Positions 1 through 19,755 of a stretch of DNA of 64,000 nt are shown piece by piece. A model generated the notes under the pieces. It was given only the letters and a program-made list of their open reading frames with translations. It was not told the origin of the DNA and did no database searches. The stretch's first letter is position 1. Each line of letters starts with the position of its first letter. The translations under genes and the position numbers were made by a program. The DNA is from Zygnema circumcarinatum (lineage: Eukaryota; Streptophyta; Zygnematophyceae; Zygnematales; Zygnemataceae). The stretch is from the NCBI GenBank assembly GCA_037447605.1, contig CM074814.1, positions 713,865 to 777,864 of the forward strand, in the 5' to 3' direction.

Positions 1-3000
1 GTTTTGCAAGCCATGAAATCAGAAAGCACCCAAGAGGGGTCCCAGCAAGAGCATATGCCCCCCCCTGCTCCGATAAAGGGGATCATATTTGTGGAGGGAG
101 ACTACAAAGGGCGGTGGCCGAAACCCCAATGTGAGGTAACAGTGCAGTTATTAGATGGGGCAATTGGGGGGGTGAGTTTGGAGAGAGCGGAGGTAGCTGC
201 TTCCATTACTTCATCCTCTCGGCTTGCCTTCCATTCTTACTTGAAACCGGCAGATATTGGAGGACAAGTGCGAGTGAAGGGGAATATTCCGTTCACTTTA
301 ACGGAGGAGGAGGAGATGGAAGGGGATAGGTGGGTGGAGGGGAGTGAGGAGAGGACGGCAGTAGCGACTGAGAGGGACAGCGATTGGGAACGGGAAAAGG
401 AGAGGGAGAGAGAACGGGAATGGGAGAGTGAAATCGAGGGAGAGGATGACGAGCGGAGGGATGAGATTAGAGAGGCGAGAGAGGGAGTGAAGCTGCTGTT
501 GGAGAGTGCTCGAGCTTTGGATAGAGGTGATCTTGGAAAGGGAGCGGTAGAGATCGATGTAGAAGTGAAAGATGGTGGAATGCGTCTCCTTACTGCTCTC
601 TCTCCCGGCTTACAATGGCTGCAAGGCTCTGCCGAAGTCATGGCTCAGGTATCTTCATGACTGACAAGGATTTGTTTTGGTGATTTTTCTTTCCTTCTCA
701 ATTTTCTACTACCCCGTTCCCTCATAGATGTATTGAGCTCAAACAGTCCACATGTAAGGCATAAGAGTTTGAACGTACCCTTACCCAGCTCTTGAAACTG
801 TACATGTATGTCCGATTCATTCTGAAAACTTTGCGGCCGTGGCATACTTCCTTTTCTCTTGTTTCTTTGCTTGTAAGCTAAAGTCTTGAACCCTAAACAA
901 TATCTAAATCTACTTATATCCTAGACTTCCAAAAAAGCCTGAAGGACCTTCAATTATTTACTCTAAAACCCATAATACCTTCGAAAACCGAACCTCTGGA
1001 AAAGCTCTGAAACCCTAACAATCCAATACGTCAGGTGAGGGGCACCTTCTACTCCCCCGACATCACCGGCGTAGCAACGTTGAACCGGGTGGCTATCTCC
1101 TCTCCTGTTCTCCCTCGCCCTCTCACTAATTTGGGAGGGACTATAAGGGTACGTGAAAACCAGCTTTATGTGGAGGAATTGGAGGGGAGGCTCGGGAGAG
1201 CAGGAGTGTTGGTAGTGAAGGGGCAGCTCCCCTTTAAGCCGAGGGAGGAGCCCAATATTGGGGATGGGATCACAATCAAGGCAGACGCATTGGAAGTCCG
1301 GGCCCGCAATGTATTCAGGTAACGTGGCATACATCCATTCTTTTTTTTAATACGAGTAAAATTTGGAGATTGGCCTTTAAACGGCAGTTTTCTTCACTTT
1401 CTTCTGCTTGCATTACATCATGCTAATCATGAATCATCAATCATCTTCATCATCACATCGTGAAAGGTCTCTCTCTCTCATATCATCTCTCCCTCTCCTC
1501 TCTCTCTCACTCGCTCCTGTGCCTCTCCCTCGTTCCGGCTGTACAGTGGCCAAGTGGACAGCCAACTACTGGTTATGGGCTCCCTCAAGGAGCCGGAAGT
1601 TACTGGTATCATAAATCTCTCCCGCGGAAACGTGTATCTCTCCCAAGAGAATACGGTGAACAACGATGCTCCATCAGCGGCAGTAGGCAGCCATGGTTGG
1701 ACTGCTGCCCAGGGGAATGCAGGTCAGTCTTTCTCCACTCTCTCCACTCCACTCTCTCTCCGCTTCCCCATCTCCTCCCCTCCCTCCCATTCTCCTGACT
1801 TCTCCCAAACTCATGCTTGGTGTTGTTTCAGCCGAGGAAGTTGAGGAAGCAGAACTTGAAGCTGCGGATGAAGAGAGGAAGGTCCCTGTAGCTGTGCGCT
1901 TAAGGGGCTTAAAGTTACACCTTGGACCTGAGCTTCGTATAGTGTATCCTCTCATACTTAACTTTGCAACCAGTGGAGAACTGGAAGTTAATGGCTATGC
2001 CGACCCTCGCCAAGTGAAGCCGAGAGGGACTTTAGCATTCGAGAGTGGAGACGTGAACTTAGTGGCAACGCAGGTAAAGTTATCTTTCAAAATACATTCA
2101 AGCTTTGCTTTGAGGATGATGGGGTGCATCGGAAGGGAAGATTGTGAGGCCGTATAGTGTGATGGTACTTTTAGTCAGTTAGTTTTAGTTAGTTTTGGTA
2201 CGATTAACGTTATGTTCTGGATATGTTTTGGCTCATGCAGGTTCGCCTGGATAGGGACCATAAAAATCGAGTCAAGTTTGAGCCCGAGCAGGTTTGCAGA
2301 TCTGCCCTCTTTCAGCAGCACCACTTTTTGGGGATTGTTTGGCGTAGAATCCTATGCGAACGTGGGGGAAACAAATCTCAAGTTTTATTCTTCTATGTCA
2401 TTTTGAATGGCGGGATATGGGGCAGGGCTTGGACCCCACACTTGACTTGAAGCTGGTTGGAAATGATTTCCAGCTCAGAATCCAAGGGAGGGCGACAAAG
2501 TGGCAGGTCAGTGCAGAGAACAATCTAAAACAAATAAAGAAAACAATAGAGTTTCCCATTCTCTCTCACTGAGTATGACCTTATTGATGTTATGTTGGTC
2601 CTCGCGGTCGATGAATTCCATTTTGCCTTTTTTGCCTATATTAGCGTCTTGTATCATCGCTCCATTTCTTACGAATGTGAATGTTGCCTTCTGGAGACGA
2701 CGGAGTTACCTTATATTAGGGGTTGGGGTGGTGCAGGACAATGTTGTAATTGCTGGAATAGGAGAGGAGCAGAGTCTCTCTACCACAGAGGTAGGGCAGC
2801 ACCCACCCTCCTCCTTGAAAGTAGCCGGGCATTCATTGCGGATGAGTGGGGAGCTCGAAACATGAAAATCCGAGAAACCTTAACTCTTCAATACCTGAAA
2901 TTTGATAAAGTATGGCATCCGGGTTCATTCATTTGGGATGTGATGTATGGGAGTGTATGTGAATGTCGCGCTTATAGGCAAAATGACATGCTTCCTATTT

Positions 3001-4359
3001 TACATCCGGCTTGCATATAATTTGGGTTATTAGGGCTTCATAGCTGTTCATTAGTTGGGAACAAGTCTGGAATCTTCGAATCTTCAAATAGAAGCTCTCT
3101 TAAGTCAGCCTTTGAACTCGATCCTCCAAAAGTGGAGGATGAATGTAGCTCATAATTTATTGTCTCCTTTGCTGATGTCCCTCCTCTCCCTCCTCCCCTC
3201 CCTCCCTCCCTCCCTCCCTCCTTCCTCCCCTCCTCCGCATCCCTTCGTCTCTCTCCATTGCTGATGTCCCTCCTCTCCCTCCTCCCCTCCCTCCCTCCCT
3301 CCCTCCCTCCCTCCCTCCCTCCCTCCCTCCTCCGCATCCCTTCGTCTCTTCCCAAAAACCCACACAGGCTTCTGAGAAATTCGAAGCGAAATTGAAGGAG
3401 TCGGTCCTGGAGGCCGATGGCCAGCTCGCCTTCCGCAAGCTCGCCGCCGCCACGGTCGAAACTTTGATGCCGAAAATCGAAACGCAGGGCGAGTTCGGAC
3501 AGGCGAGGTGGCGGCTCGTCTCCGCTCCGCAGATCCCAAATCTTCTCTCATTGGACCCAACTACCGACCCCTTTAAGTCGCTGGCGAATCTCTCGTTCGG
3601 AACAGAGGTGGAGATACAGTTTGGGAAGAAGGTCCAGGTAAGGAGGGAGGGAGGGAGGGAGGGAGGGAGGGAGGGAGGGAGGGAGGGAGGGAGGGATGGG
3701 GAAGGGGGATGGGAATGGGGGGGTGTGACAAATGTCACAGCAGCAATTCGTTTATGTGGGTCTGCCTGTTTGCACCATCCTGAAAGGAGTGGTGAAGTGT
3801 GATCTGTTTACCTCCTGAAGAGAGTTTCGTTTTGTTTGTTGATGTGTGGGGCTGAGTTTGGGATATGGGGAAACTGCAGGCTTCCGTAGTGCGGCAGTTA
3901 AAAGAGAGCGAGATGGCGACGCAGTGGACTCTTCTTTACCATCTCAACAATAAACTGCGTGTGCTGTACTCATTTGTGCCTTCCATATCTCCATATCGCC
4001 TCTTCTTTGAGTACGTGTTCTTCTCTCACCTCCATAGCAGCACTCATTATTCATCATTCGCAGCAGTGAAACCCTTCAATACTGTTCCTCCAAAATCAGT
4101 CCTCTCTCCTTTGTCCCTTTTTTCTGAGAGGTTTCCTTGTGCTTGGAGCTGCTGTGGTTGAAATTTGATCGTAGGTCTTTGTAGTCCCCTACAACATGAT
4201 ATGATGATGTTGACTTACTTCCTCCTTTCAATTCCCTCTTTCCTTGTTCACTACCTTGCACTGCGCAGAGCCCACACCGACCATGAATGGGGCCCTGAGA
4301 AGCTTATTGACAGCTCACGGAAAGTGGTGAAGAAGATTTGGAGCGGGAACTTGAAGTGA
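1..4359 (+). CDS. TIC236: TIC236/TamB-type translocon protein of the chloroplast envelope, C-terminal part
   Basis: Partial at the left edge. Ten exons chain in frame: 1-648, 1035-1318, 1547-1722, 1832-2073, 2241-2291, 2426-2505, 2737-2790, 3368-3637, 3880-4010, 4269-4359, all with GT-AG introns. The product (about 660 residues here) follows the C-terminal TamB/DUF490 region of plant TIC236 (EMB2410), with landmarks LLDGAIGG, DGGMRLLTALSP, GPELRIVYPLILNFA, GDVNLVATQV, GEFGQARWRLV and KESEMATQWTL. In plants the protein is anchored in the inner plastid envelope and reaches across the intermembrane space to the outer translocon, linking TOC and TIC during protein import. The first exon carries an acidic/Arg-rich low-complexity insert (about residues 100-160 of the visible part). 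Intron 7 holds (CCCT)n and intron 8 opens with (GGGA)n. The N-terminal two thirds lie outside the window. Family assignment is firm; exon edges are hand-read. Confidence 0.93.
3180..3340. repeat. (CCCT)n-rich tracts in TIC236 intron 7
   Basis: Two CCCT arrays separated by a near-duplicate unit (CATCCCTTCGTCTCT... followed by TTGCTGATGTCCCTCC) lie shortly before the acceptor at 3367. They are pyrimidine-rich on the sense strand and may serve as an extended polypyrimidine tract. Confidence 0.85.
3640..3695. repeat. (GGGA)n array at the start of TIC236 intron 8
   Basis: An uninterrupted GGGA array begins a few bases after the splice donor at 3638. It is purine-rich on the sense strand. Confidence 0.9.
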
Positions 4360-4432
4360 GGAAACTCAGGGAGCTTCATTTGTGGTGGGTGCAATCAAAG
4401 GGGTCCATCCAACCCTTAACCCTTAACCCCAA

Positions 4433-5262
4433 TCTTTAAGTTGCTCCTAGTCGAACATACTGTCCGGGGTCCCTTAAATCGCTACGGTGATACTTTGAGA
4501 GCTACTCTTCTTTTTTTAAGCTCTTCCTGAAGACCCTAACGTGGTCCCTGCATCCTTTTTCTGATTTCTATTGGCTGCAGGGTGCCCATTGCGCGGCTTG
4601 CTGCCGCACAGGCAGCCGTGAAGGCTGCCGCCGTTAGACTAAGGCAAACGCCGGATTTGACTACGTCCGGGGGACGTGTCCAGGCCGCAAATGCCTAAGT
4701 CCTGGGGGGTCTATCCCTTGGCGCCAGGGTCGGTGTTGGGTCGGGACACGTCAAGGAAGTGGAGTCATCAGTTCACTGCTGCCCTTCAGACCACATTCTG
4801 AAAGAGTGTAAATTTAGCAGAAATTACTACTCACTATCAGATACAATCGAACAGTGTAAATAGATTAGAAATCAAAAGGCTTTCTTATTTTTACCTATTG
4901 AGTATCTACTGCGTATTGTATAGCGTTACTGTAGACCAAATACAGTAACTCAGTCACAAAGGAGAGATGCACATGTACTGTACACTGCTGAATGATGGTA
5001 AGATTTCTTCAATCAAAATTCTTGCAATATTGTCTATGCGACCACGCTGAGTTCTGAGGCTGACCAGTTCGTCGACATTCATTTATTCATTCTTTCACTC
5101 CTGCGGAGTGGAACTTCGTCTCTGTCGACCTGTTTGGGCTTTGGAACGAGCCGTTACGGAACTTGGGCGGGGCTCGTAAGCTTCTTGGACTACTGTAGAG
5201 TGTCGTAGGCCGTTAATCCGCGAGTTACCAGCCGTTAGATTAGGGCGTTGGATAAGAGACTC
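4433..5262. repeat. Left arm of a large inverted duplication
   Basis: The arm is the reverse complement of 10362-11206. Matching begins at TCTTTAAG (4433, paired with 11206) and runs inward to about GGATAAGAGACTCA. The stretch from about 4467 to 4830 is almost identical to its partner; outer and inner parts are clearly diverged (roughly 85-90% by eye). The arm contains part of the last PPDK intron, the last PPDK coding exon and PPDK 3' flank. No clear target-site duplication is seen outside the arms. Confidence 0.92.
4581..4698 (+). pseudogene. Duplicate of the last PPDK coding exon
   Basis: The sequence after the acceptor-like TTGGCTGCAG reads, in frame, VPIARLAAAQ followed by a 28-residue tail and TAA. 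It is the same 118 bp as the genuine terminal PPDK exon at 10941-11058, apparently without a difference. Only the acceptor side and this exon are present here; the rest of PPDK is absent from this arm, so it is an isolated exon copy 222 bp downstream of the TIC236 stop. The catalytic Cys of PPDK is encoded by the preceding exon and is not in the copy. Confidence 0.9.
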
Positions 5263-5483
5263 ATTGCAAAAGCAAGGGGCGTGGCCGTTTACTGCTTTAC
5301 TTCAGTCCTTTTGACTATAAGGCCTTTGAGATGGACTGTTAGTCGCCAGGTTCAGGCTTATGCTCTTGGTTATTCAGTCACCTCCCGCGGGAGATGGACC
5401 AGTGATGAACCGCCACGTGGCAGAACGTGGTTGAGAGTTTAGGCCGCTACGGGCACCCATCAGCGCGCTAGTACATGTGGGAC

Positions 5484-6069
5484 ATGATACGGCATGAGAT
5501 GGTGTGGGCGGCCCATGGCATGGGCATGCGATGTGGGGCGAGAGGGCTATGTGCGTGACGTGGGCCAAATGGTCAATATGTATGGAATTGGAATTGGCCA
5601 ATGTTGTGCATTGGCATGAGTCTGAACGGCAACGATTGGACGTGACATGCATAGCCAATATGAATCAGTTGCAAATGACCTACAGGTGAAAGGAAGGTCA
5701 CGAGTCGATTCGTTTCGTGCACTTGCAGATCTACACATTCACAAGGAGCCATATCTCACCTATGAATGAACAGCATTTTCACCTTACAATATAAGAATAT
5801 TCTGAAACCTCCCAACCCTCGCCAAGGGCCCAACGCATGCCCCAACTTTGGAAGGCGGGCCACCTCCAGTGTAGAAGGCCTCGACATATAAAGAATTTAC
5901 CACCATGTCTGTGCCTCGCCCAGGCCGTGAAACCACGAGACGGACCGCCTCTGGGTCGGCCAATAGAATGCCGTGACTGCGGTAGGCGCACACCGGAGAC
6001 GAGTGACATTCAGGGACCCGCGTTCAAGGCACGACTTTGTGCGCGTATCCGCCAGGGGTGTGTCCCTTT
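5484..6069. repeat. Direct repeat copy 1 flanking the glycoprotein cassette
   Basis: This 586-bp segment starts ATGATACGGCATGAGAT and ends GGGTGTGTCCCTTT. It is repeated in the same orientation at 8925-9508 with roughly 90% identity by eye, including shared blocks around TATGGAATTGGAATTGGCC, AAATGACCTACAGGTGAAAG and CTCGCCAAGGGCCCAACGC. The ends are not the TG...CA of a typical LTR. No recognisable coding capacity. Confidence 0.88.
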
Positions 6070-6970
6070 AGCGACTTGCATGGGTTGCATCCCAACCCTA
6101 ACTGTACGGCGCCGACCGTCCCTGAAGCCCTTTTGTCATGTTCCAGTATTGCGAGACCAGTCATTCTCATGGCATCCTCTTGAGCTGACTTTTTGCGATG
6201 ACAAGAAACTTAGTCACTTGAACATAGTATGAAGCGAACAAAGAAAAAAATTACAACAAAGGAGACAAGGTGACGAGCAAGGGCTCCGTGACCAAGTTAG
6301 GGGCATTGTTCCTTGATGAGACGGAGAAAATATAGCTTCCGCGGGGGATTGGAAACCGCAACGTTCAAAGGGAGGAAGAAGAATTTTGGTAAACCCAGAA
6401 TTATAGAAAGTTGATTTTTCCTTCCACTGAATATGGACCTACAACAAACTTCTGCAGAACATAGAAGATGGAAATATTCATCCATATGATGGTGCAACAG
6501 GGAATGTATGGAAAAGGAGGAAGAAATAATGGAAGAAATGAGCGCCTTGTTCAACGCAATGTCAACGTCAAAATTTCATATCAATTAATAACACACCAAT
6601 GTACACAAGTAGTATTACTACGGGAACAATATGCGCCCGCCCGCTCGCTCGCTACTTCCGAGTCTCCCGCTCAGAGCCACTCGCCCTCTTCTTGAAGCCG
6701 CAATCGAACCAGTCATGGACACCAAAACTTCCTAAGATGTTATTTACACTATGCACAGCCTCTATCTTCCTGTTCCCTTCCTCGAATTCACGCGATTTAC
6801 AGCATGTAAATCCTTCCGAGTCTGCCTCTCTCAGATGCGCCCACCGCCGCAGTGCGCTGTTCTCGCCGACCCGACAACGAATGGTTATCGCATCATCGCC
6901 AACAACAACATGACGACCTCATGAGTCATGAAGCCCAAGTCCACCAACAACGAGCGTGACATCCGTGACG
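6070..6970. other. Non-coding stretch 3' of the glycoprotein gene
   Basis: No conserved gene was recognised on either strand. It is the likely 3' flank of the minus-strand glycoprotein gene that stops at 6971. Confidence 0.5.
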
Positions 6971-8513
6971 TCACGCTTTGGTCTTGAAGACGACGCAGCG
7001 GCGCGCGGCGGCGAACAAGCGCTCGTCGTCGGGCGGGACGTTGTACGCCAACGCGGGGCCGTACGGCACACGGAACGCCGTCACGGGCAGCAGCACGCAG
7101 CGGCCCGCATAGAACGCCGCGCCGGGCGCCGCCTGGAAGGGGCGCGCCTGCAGGACCGCGTCCTCGCCGGCGAGGAAGAACTGGTCGCCCGTCGTGGCGG
7201 CCACGGCGGGCGGCGGCGGGCAGGAGAGGACCGCGCCCGAGCCGGAGCTGTCCACCTCCACGGCGAGCGCGCGGCCCGTCACCGCCGTGCGGAGGCCGGG
7301 ACTCAGCCGCCTCGCCTCGCCCGTCGCCGTCCCCAGAGAGAAGGTGGGGATTGTAGTGGAGTAGCCGTCGAAGTAGAAGTCGCACAGCTCGAGGGGAGTG
7401 GCAGGGCAGGAGGTGTTGCATGGAGGGGGGGGAGGAGGAGGGGAAGGGGGAGGAGGCGAGGGAGGGGGAGGGGACGGGGGAGGGGATGGAGGGGGAGGGG
7501 ATGGGGGAGGGGATGGAGGGGGAGGGGATGGGGGGGGAGGAGAGGGAGGGGGAGGGGAAGGAGTGGGAGGGGGAGGGGATGGGATGGAAGTAGCGTTGCA
7601 CGTGCCGGCAGAGATGCCTTGGGGGCCGGTTATGAAGACGAGGCAGCGGCGAGCATCGGGGTAGCGCTGTTGGTTGCCGTCACCGCGGTTGAGGTTGAGG
7701 GGGACGTCGTCGGCGGTGATGCGCAGGGACTGGAGGGGAAGAACGAAACACGAATTTTCGAAGTAGGCCTTCGAAGGCTGCATGCGCGCCACCATCGTGT
7801 GTCAGATAAAACGTGTCCAACTTTTCCCTTTAAAGTATTCCTTTACTTCAAATACTCGGATGTTTATTCGTGTTAAATTAAAACTATCAAGCAAGCAAGA
7901 TCTGACCAGCGGAAGTACAAGCACGAAACTCTTTCGCATGCTGCATTCCCCGTGCCGCCCGACGCTTACAGTGTTGAACGTGCGGAATTTGAGCGTGGCC
8001 TCCTCTCCGTTGGCATAGAACTGGTTGCCCGCGCTGACCCGCGCCACGCCCGCGCACAGAAACGCTGCGTTGGCCGTACTGTCCACCTCCACGCTCTGCC
8101 CGCTCGCGGAGTCCACCACGACAGGGCCCACAGAAGTGTCGGGCGACCCCTCCAGGCTGCACAGGAATGCAGGCAGGCAGCCCCGCCCCCCTCCTCTGTC
8201 AGTCGGTCAGACCCACCCGGCCATCAAAAGCGGCGGCGATGCATCAAAAGCGTCACGAACGCGTGATGCCACATCGCAGCGATGCCGGGCTGCGCGCCTA
8301 CCTGATGACGGGCAGCGATGCCGCGTAGCCCTCAAAGTAGAAGTCGCAGTACTGCGCGGGGCTGCTCGGACACTCCGTGAACTCTCCCGCCAACGCTGCA
8401 CCGCCATCGCTGCTCGCCTTGAGCGTCCTTAACGGCCGCCCAGCTGCCGCGTGGCGCGCTGCGAGGAGAAGCATCGCGAGGGTGAAGAAGCGCGCCTGAA
8501 GCTTGGCCGCCAT
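6971..8513 (-). CDS. Secreted two-domain hydroxyproline-rich glycoprotein, pherophorin-like architecture
   Basis: Three exons in frame on the minus strand: 8513-8302, 8156-7970, 7777-6971, giving 401 aa. The N-terminus (MAAKLQARFFTLAMLLLAAR) is a clear signal peptide. Two similar globular domains follow, each opening with CDFYF(E/D)GY and ending with an RRC(L/V)VF motif; each contains an F(Y/F)A/LxGE(E/D)A element (NQFYANGEEATL and DQFFLAGEDAVL) before a Cys. They are separated by a rod of repeated SPPPP units, the classic arabinosylated hydroxyproline context. Domain-rod-domain layout with a signal peptide resembles volvocine pherophorins of the extracellular matrix, but the usual pherophorin cysteine pattern was not confirmed. 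Coding GC is much higher than in neighbouring genes. The gene lies between two direct repeats, inside the inverted duplication. A role in cell wall or matrix is inferred. Confidence 0.72.
7425..7585. repeat. Proline-rod minisatellite within the glycoprotein exon
   Basis: The tandem GGAGGGGGAGGGGA-type units on the plus strand encode the SPPPP rod on the minus strand. Length variation here would change rod length without breaking the frame if it occurs in multiples of three. Confidence 0.85.
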
Positions 8514-8924
8514 GGCGGGCGGTGCGCGCGCTGGGAGCAGGGGGGAGGGAGGGAGGGAGGGAGGGCGCTGCGCCGGAGAGCGAGACAGAGGGCGAGGGCG
8601 AGGCGGTGCTGCTCCTCGCTCTCTTTCTCTCCCTTTTATTCGCCGCGCTGCCTCCCCGACGGAAGTCAACGCACACGTGCGAGGGTCACGCGGTGGCAGG
8701 GCGGCACGTGCGAATGTCGGTGCGTACGCGGTGCGCCGCGCTTGCCTCCGGGGCGGCGCGGCGGCCGCGGACGGGACCGGACCGGACCGGACCGACCGAC
8801 CGACCGGAGGAAATGGCCCCCAAACAAAAACTGACGAACGAACGAGGCGGACGGCGGCGACTGGCGGCGGGGGGGTGGGTTGGGGGCGGGGCGTGGCGGG
8901 GGCATTATTGGGGCAACCGGACAG
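8514..8924. other. GC-rich 5' flank of the glycoprotein gene
   Basis: Very GC-rich with short GGGA, GACCG and GGCGG runs. It is the presumed promoter and 5' UTR region of the minus-strand gene starting at 8513. No TATA box was recognised. Confidence 0.45.
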
Positions 8925-9508
8925 ATGATATGGCATGAGATAGTGGGCGGGCCATGGCATGGGCATACGATGTTGGCCGAGAGGGCTATGTGTGTGGCAT
9001 GGGCCGTACGGCCAATATGTATGGAATTGGAATTGGCCGATGTTGTGAATTGGCACGAGTCTGAGCGGCATCGATTGTACGTGACATGAATAGCCAACGT
9101 GAATCAGTCGCAAATGACCTACAGGTGAAAGGAAGGTCACGAGACGGTTCGTTTCCTACCCTTGCAGATCTACACGTTCACAACGAGCCATATCTCACCT
9201 ATGAATGAACAACATTTTCACCTTATAATATAAGAATATTCTGAAACCTCCCGACCCTCGCCAAGGGCCCAACGCATGCCCCAACTTTGGAAGGCGGGCC
9301 ACCTCCAGTGTAGAAGGCCTCGACATCGAAAGCATTTACCACCATGTCTGTGCCTCGCCCAGGCCGTGAAACCACGAGACGGGCCGACTTTGGGTCGGCC
9401 AATAGGATGCCGCGACTGCGGTAGGCGCACACCGCGGACGAAGTGCTTAAGGGGACCCGCGCTCGGGGCACCTTTTTGTGCGCGCATCTGCCAGGGGTGT
9501 GTCCCTTT
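8925..9508. repeat. Direct repeat copy 2 flanking the glycoprotein cassette
   Basis: Same orientation and content as 5484-6069. Homology starts at ATGATATGGCATGAGAT and ends at GGGTGTGTCCCTTT, after which the two copies diverge completely. Confidence 0.88.
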
Positions 9509-9517
9509 GGCCACGTA

Positions 9518-10168
9518 GGAGAATGATAGACGTTCCCCCCTTTTTGGGTATCCCTTCCCCTTGTTGTTTTTTGAGAGGTAAAAATATCTTAGGGCCTGCC
9601 CGAATCCGCTCGGAGCGGAAGATCCGTCCGACTCGCACTTGACAAGTGCGCGCGTCCCTCGGCCCGAGATCTCCGCAAATCTATGAGCTTGACCTGGCAG
9701 CTTGCGGGAAATTGGAAGCCAATCACCATATGCCACGTGGTGTCACTTGACGTAGCAAATTTTGATTGATCCGGACCCTCGATGAAAAATGTACGGTATT
9801 TCGCCTTTCCTCGAAGCTGTGACTCTACGATGTTTGTACGAAACCTATTTGGCTACCAATTTCCGTACGGACACGTCCAGGCGCCGCCGCGTGCTGTCCG
9901 CGAACTTACCTTATACTGTAGCCGTTGTTCTGGGACACGTGGACGCTTGACATTCGCTGGGACCGAGCCTGGAGACCTACAGCTCGCACGGTTGCCGTGG
10001 TCGTATTTGCGAGAGAGTCGACGGTGGCGATTTAATGCACGTGTGAAGACGTGCGAGCCGGACGGATCTTCCACTCTGAGAGGATTCGACAGGCCCTAAC
10101 ATATTTTTCTCTCAAAAACAATCAAGGAGAGGGATATCCAAAATTGGGGGGGGGGGGTATCATTCTCC
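9518..10168. mobile_element. Small non-autonomous element with ~135-bp terminal inverted repeats
   Basis: The left end GGAGAATGATA (9518) is matched by TATCATTCTCC (ending 10168). The inverted repeats continue inward for about 130 bp on each side (9518-9650 and 10036-10168), sharing TAGGGCCTG, GGAAGATCCGTCCG and CTCGCAC blocks with moderate divergence. There is a poly-C run near the left end and a poly-G run near the right. At about 650 bp with no coding capacity it fits a MITE-like element. A target-site duplication could not be settled (flanks CCACGTA and ACTAATA). Confidence 0.78.
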
Positions 10169-10249
10169 ACTAATAAATGTTTACACAAAAAAAGGACAGA
10201 ACATGTTCATATTTGCGATGTCGCATTGAACACGCGCAAGAGTACAACG

Positions 10250-10445
10250 ACCTACGGCCTACGACGAAGACGGTACGCCCCAACCCAACGGCAAATGACC
10301 CTTTTAGGCCAACGGCTGGTGAGACGCTGATTGAACGGCTGAGAACACCCTAATCTAACGGCTGGTGAGTCTCTAATCCAACGGCATATGACGCCCTAAT
10401 CTAACGGCTGGTAACTCGCGAATTAACGGCCTACGACACCCTACG
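10250..10445. repeat. Degenerate short tandem repeat around (T)CTAACGGCTGGTGAG
   Basis: Words such as CCTAATCTAACGGCTGGT, CCAACGGCATATGAC and GAACGGCTGAGAACA recur in a loose array at the inner end of the right inverted arm. The left arm keeps only one or two units, so the array has expanded or contracted since duplication. Confidence 0.65.
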
Positions 10446-10940
10446 ACCTCCAAGAAGCTTGCGAGCCCCACCCTAGTTCCGTAATGGCTCGTTCCAAAGC
10501 CTTAACAGGTCGACAGAGACAAAGTTCCATTCTGCAAAAGAAGTGAAAGAATGAATGGATGAATGTCGACCAACTGGTCAGCCTCAGAACTCAGCGTGGT
10601 CACATAGACAATATTCCAAGAATTTTGAGTAAAGAAATCTTACCATCGTTTAGCAGTGTACAATATATGTGCAACTCTCCTTTGTGACTGAGTTTGCTGT
10701 ATTTGGTCGACAGTAACGCTATACAATATGCAGTAAATATTCAATTGGTAAAAATAAGAAAGCCTAATTTAATTTCAACCTATTTACACTGTTCGATCGT
10801 ATCTGTAAGTAGTAATTTCTGCTAAATTTACACTCTTTCAGAATGTGGTCTGAAGGGCAGCAGTGAACTGATGACTCCACTTCCTTGACGTGTCCCGACC
10901 CAACACCGACCCTGGCGCCAAGGGATAGACCCCCCAGGAC

Positions 10941-19422
<8,482 letters not shown>

Positions 19423-19755
19423 TAAGCCGTCAGTCGAAAAGCCTTGGATTCAACTTTCAACTGCAAAAGCTTCTGCTTCACCAGCAACTTTCAATTCCTC
19501 CTATATTCGTCCAATGACGCTTCAAAAAGAGTGAAACAAAGCCGAAATCAAGCTTGAAAACTGCAAATATTGGTGCTATCCCTGATCAAATTCGTCAATT
19601 TCATTCAATTCCCTTGCATTTCTACTTGCAGGCGCGCTTGCAAACGTTGCAGGAGAGCAGCTTCAGCCAAAGTTCTGCATTGAGCCCTGCCAGGAACAAG
19701 GAACCAAGGAGGGCGGTTTGGAAAGGGGCTGGAGGGTAGGTGCACATGGGAATGC

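Noticed and set aside
4411-4430. Telomere-like AACCCTTAACCCTTAACCCC
   Set aside because: Only two to three irregular units, and the period does not match the plant TTTAGGG repeat.
7398-7664. Gly-rich plus-strand frame
   Set aside because: Antisense of the proline rod of the glycoprotein gene.
5484-9508. Intact LTR retrotransposon
   Set aside because: The repeats lack TG...CA ends, and no primer-binding site, gag or polymerase frame lies between them.
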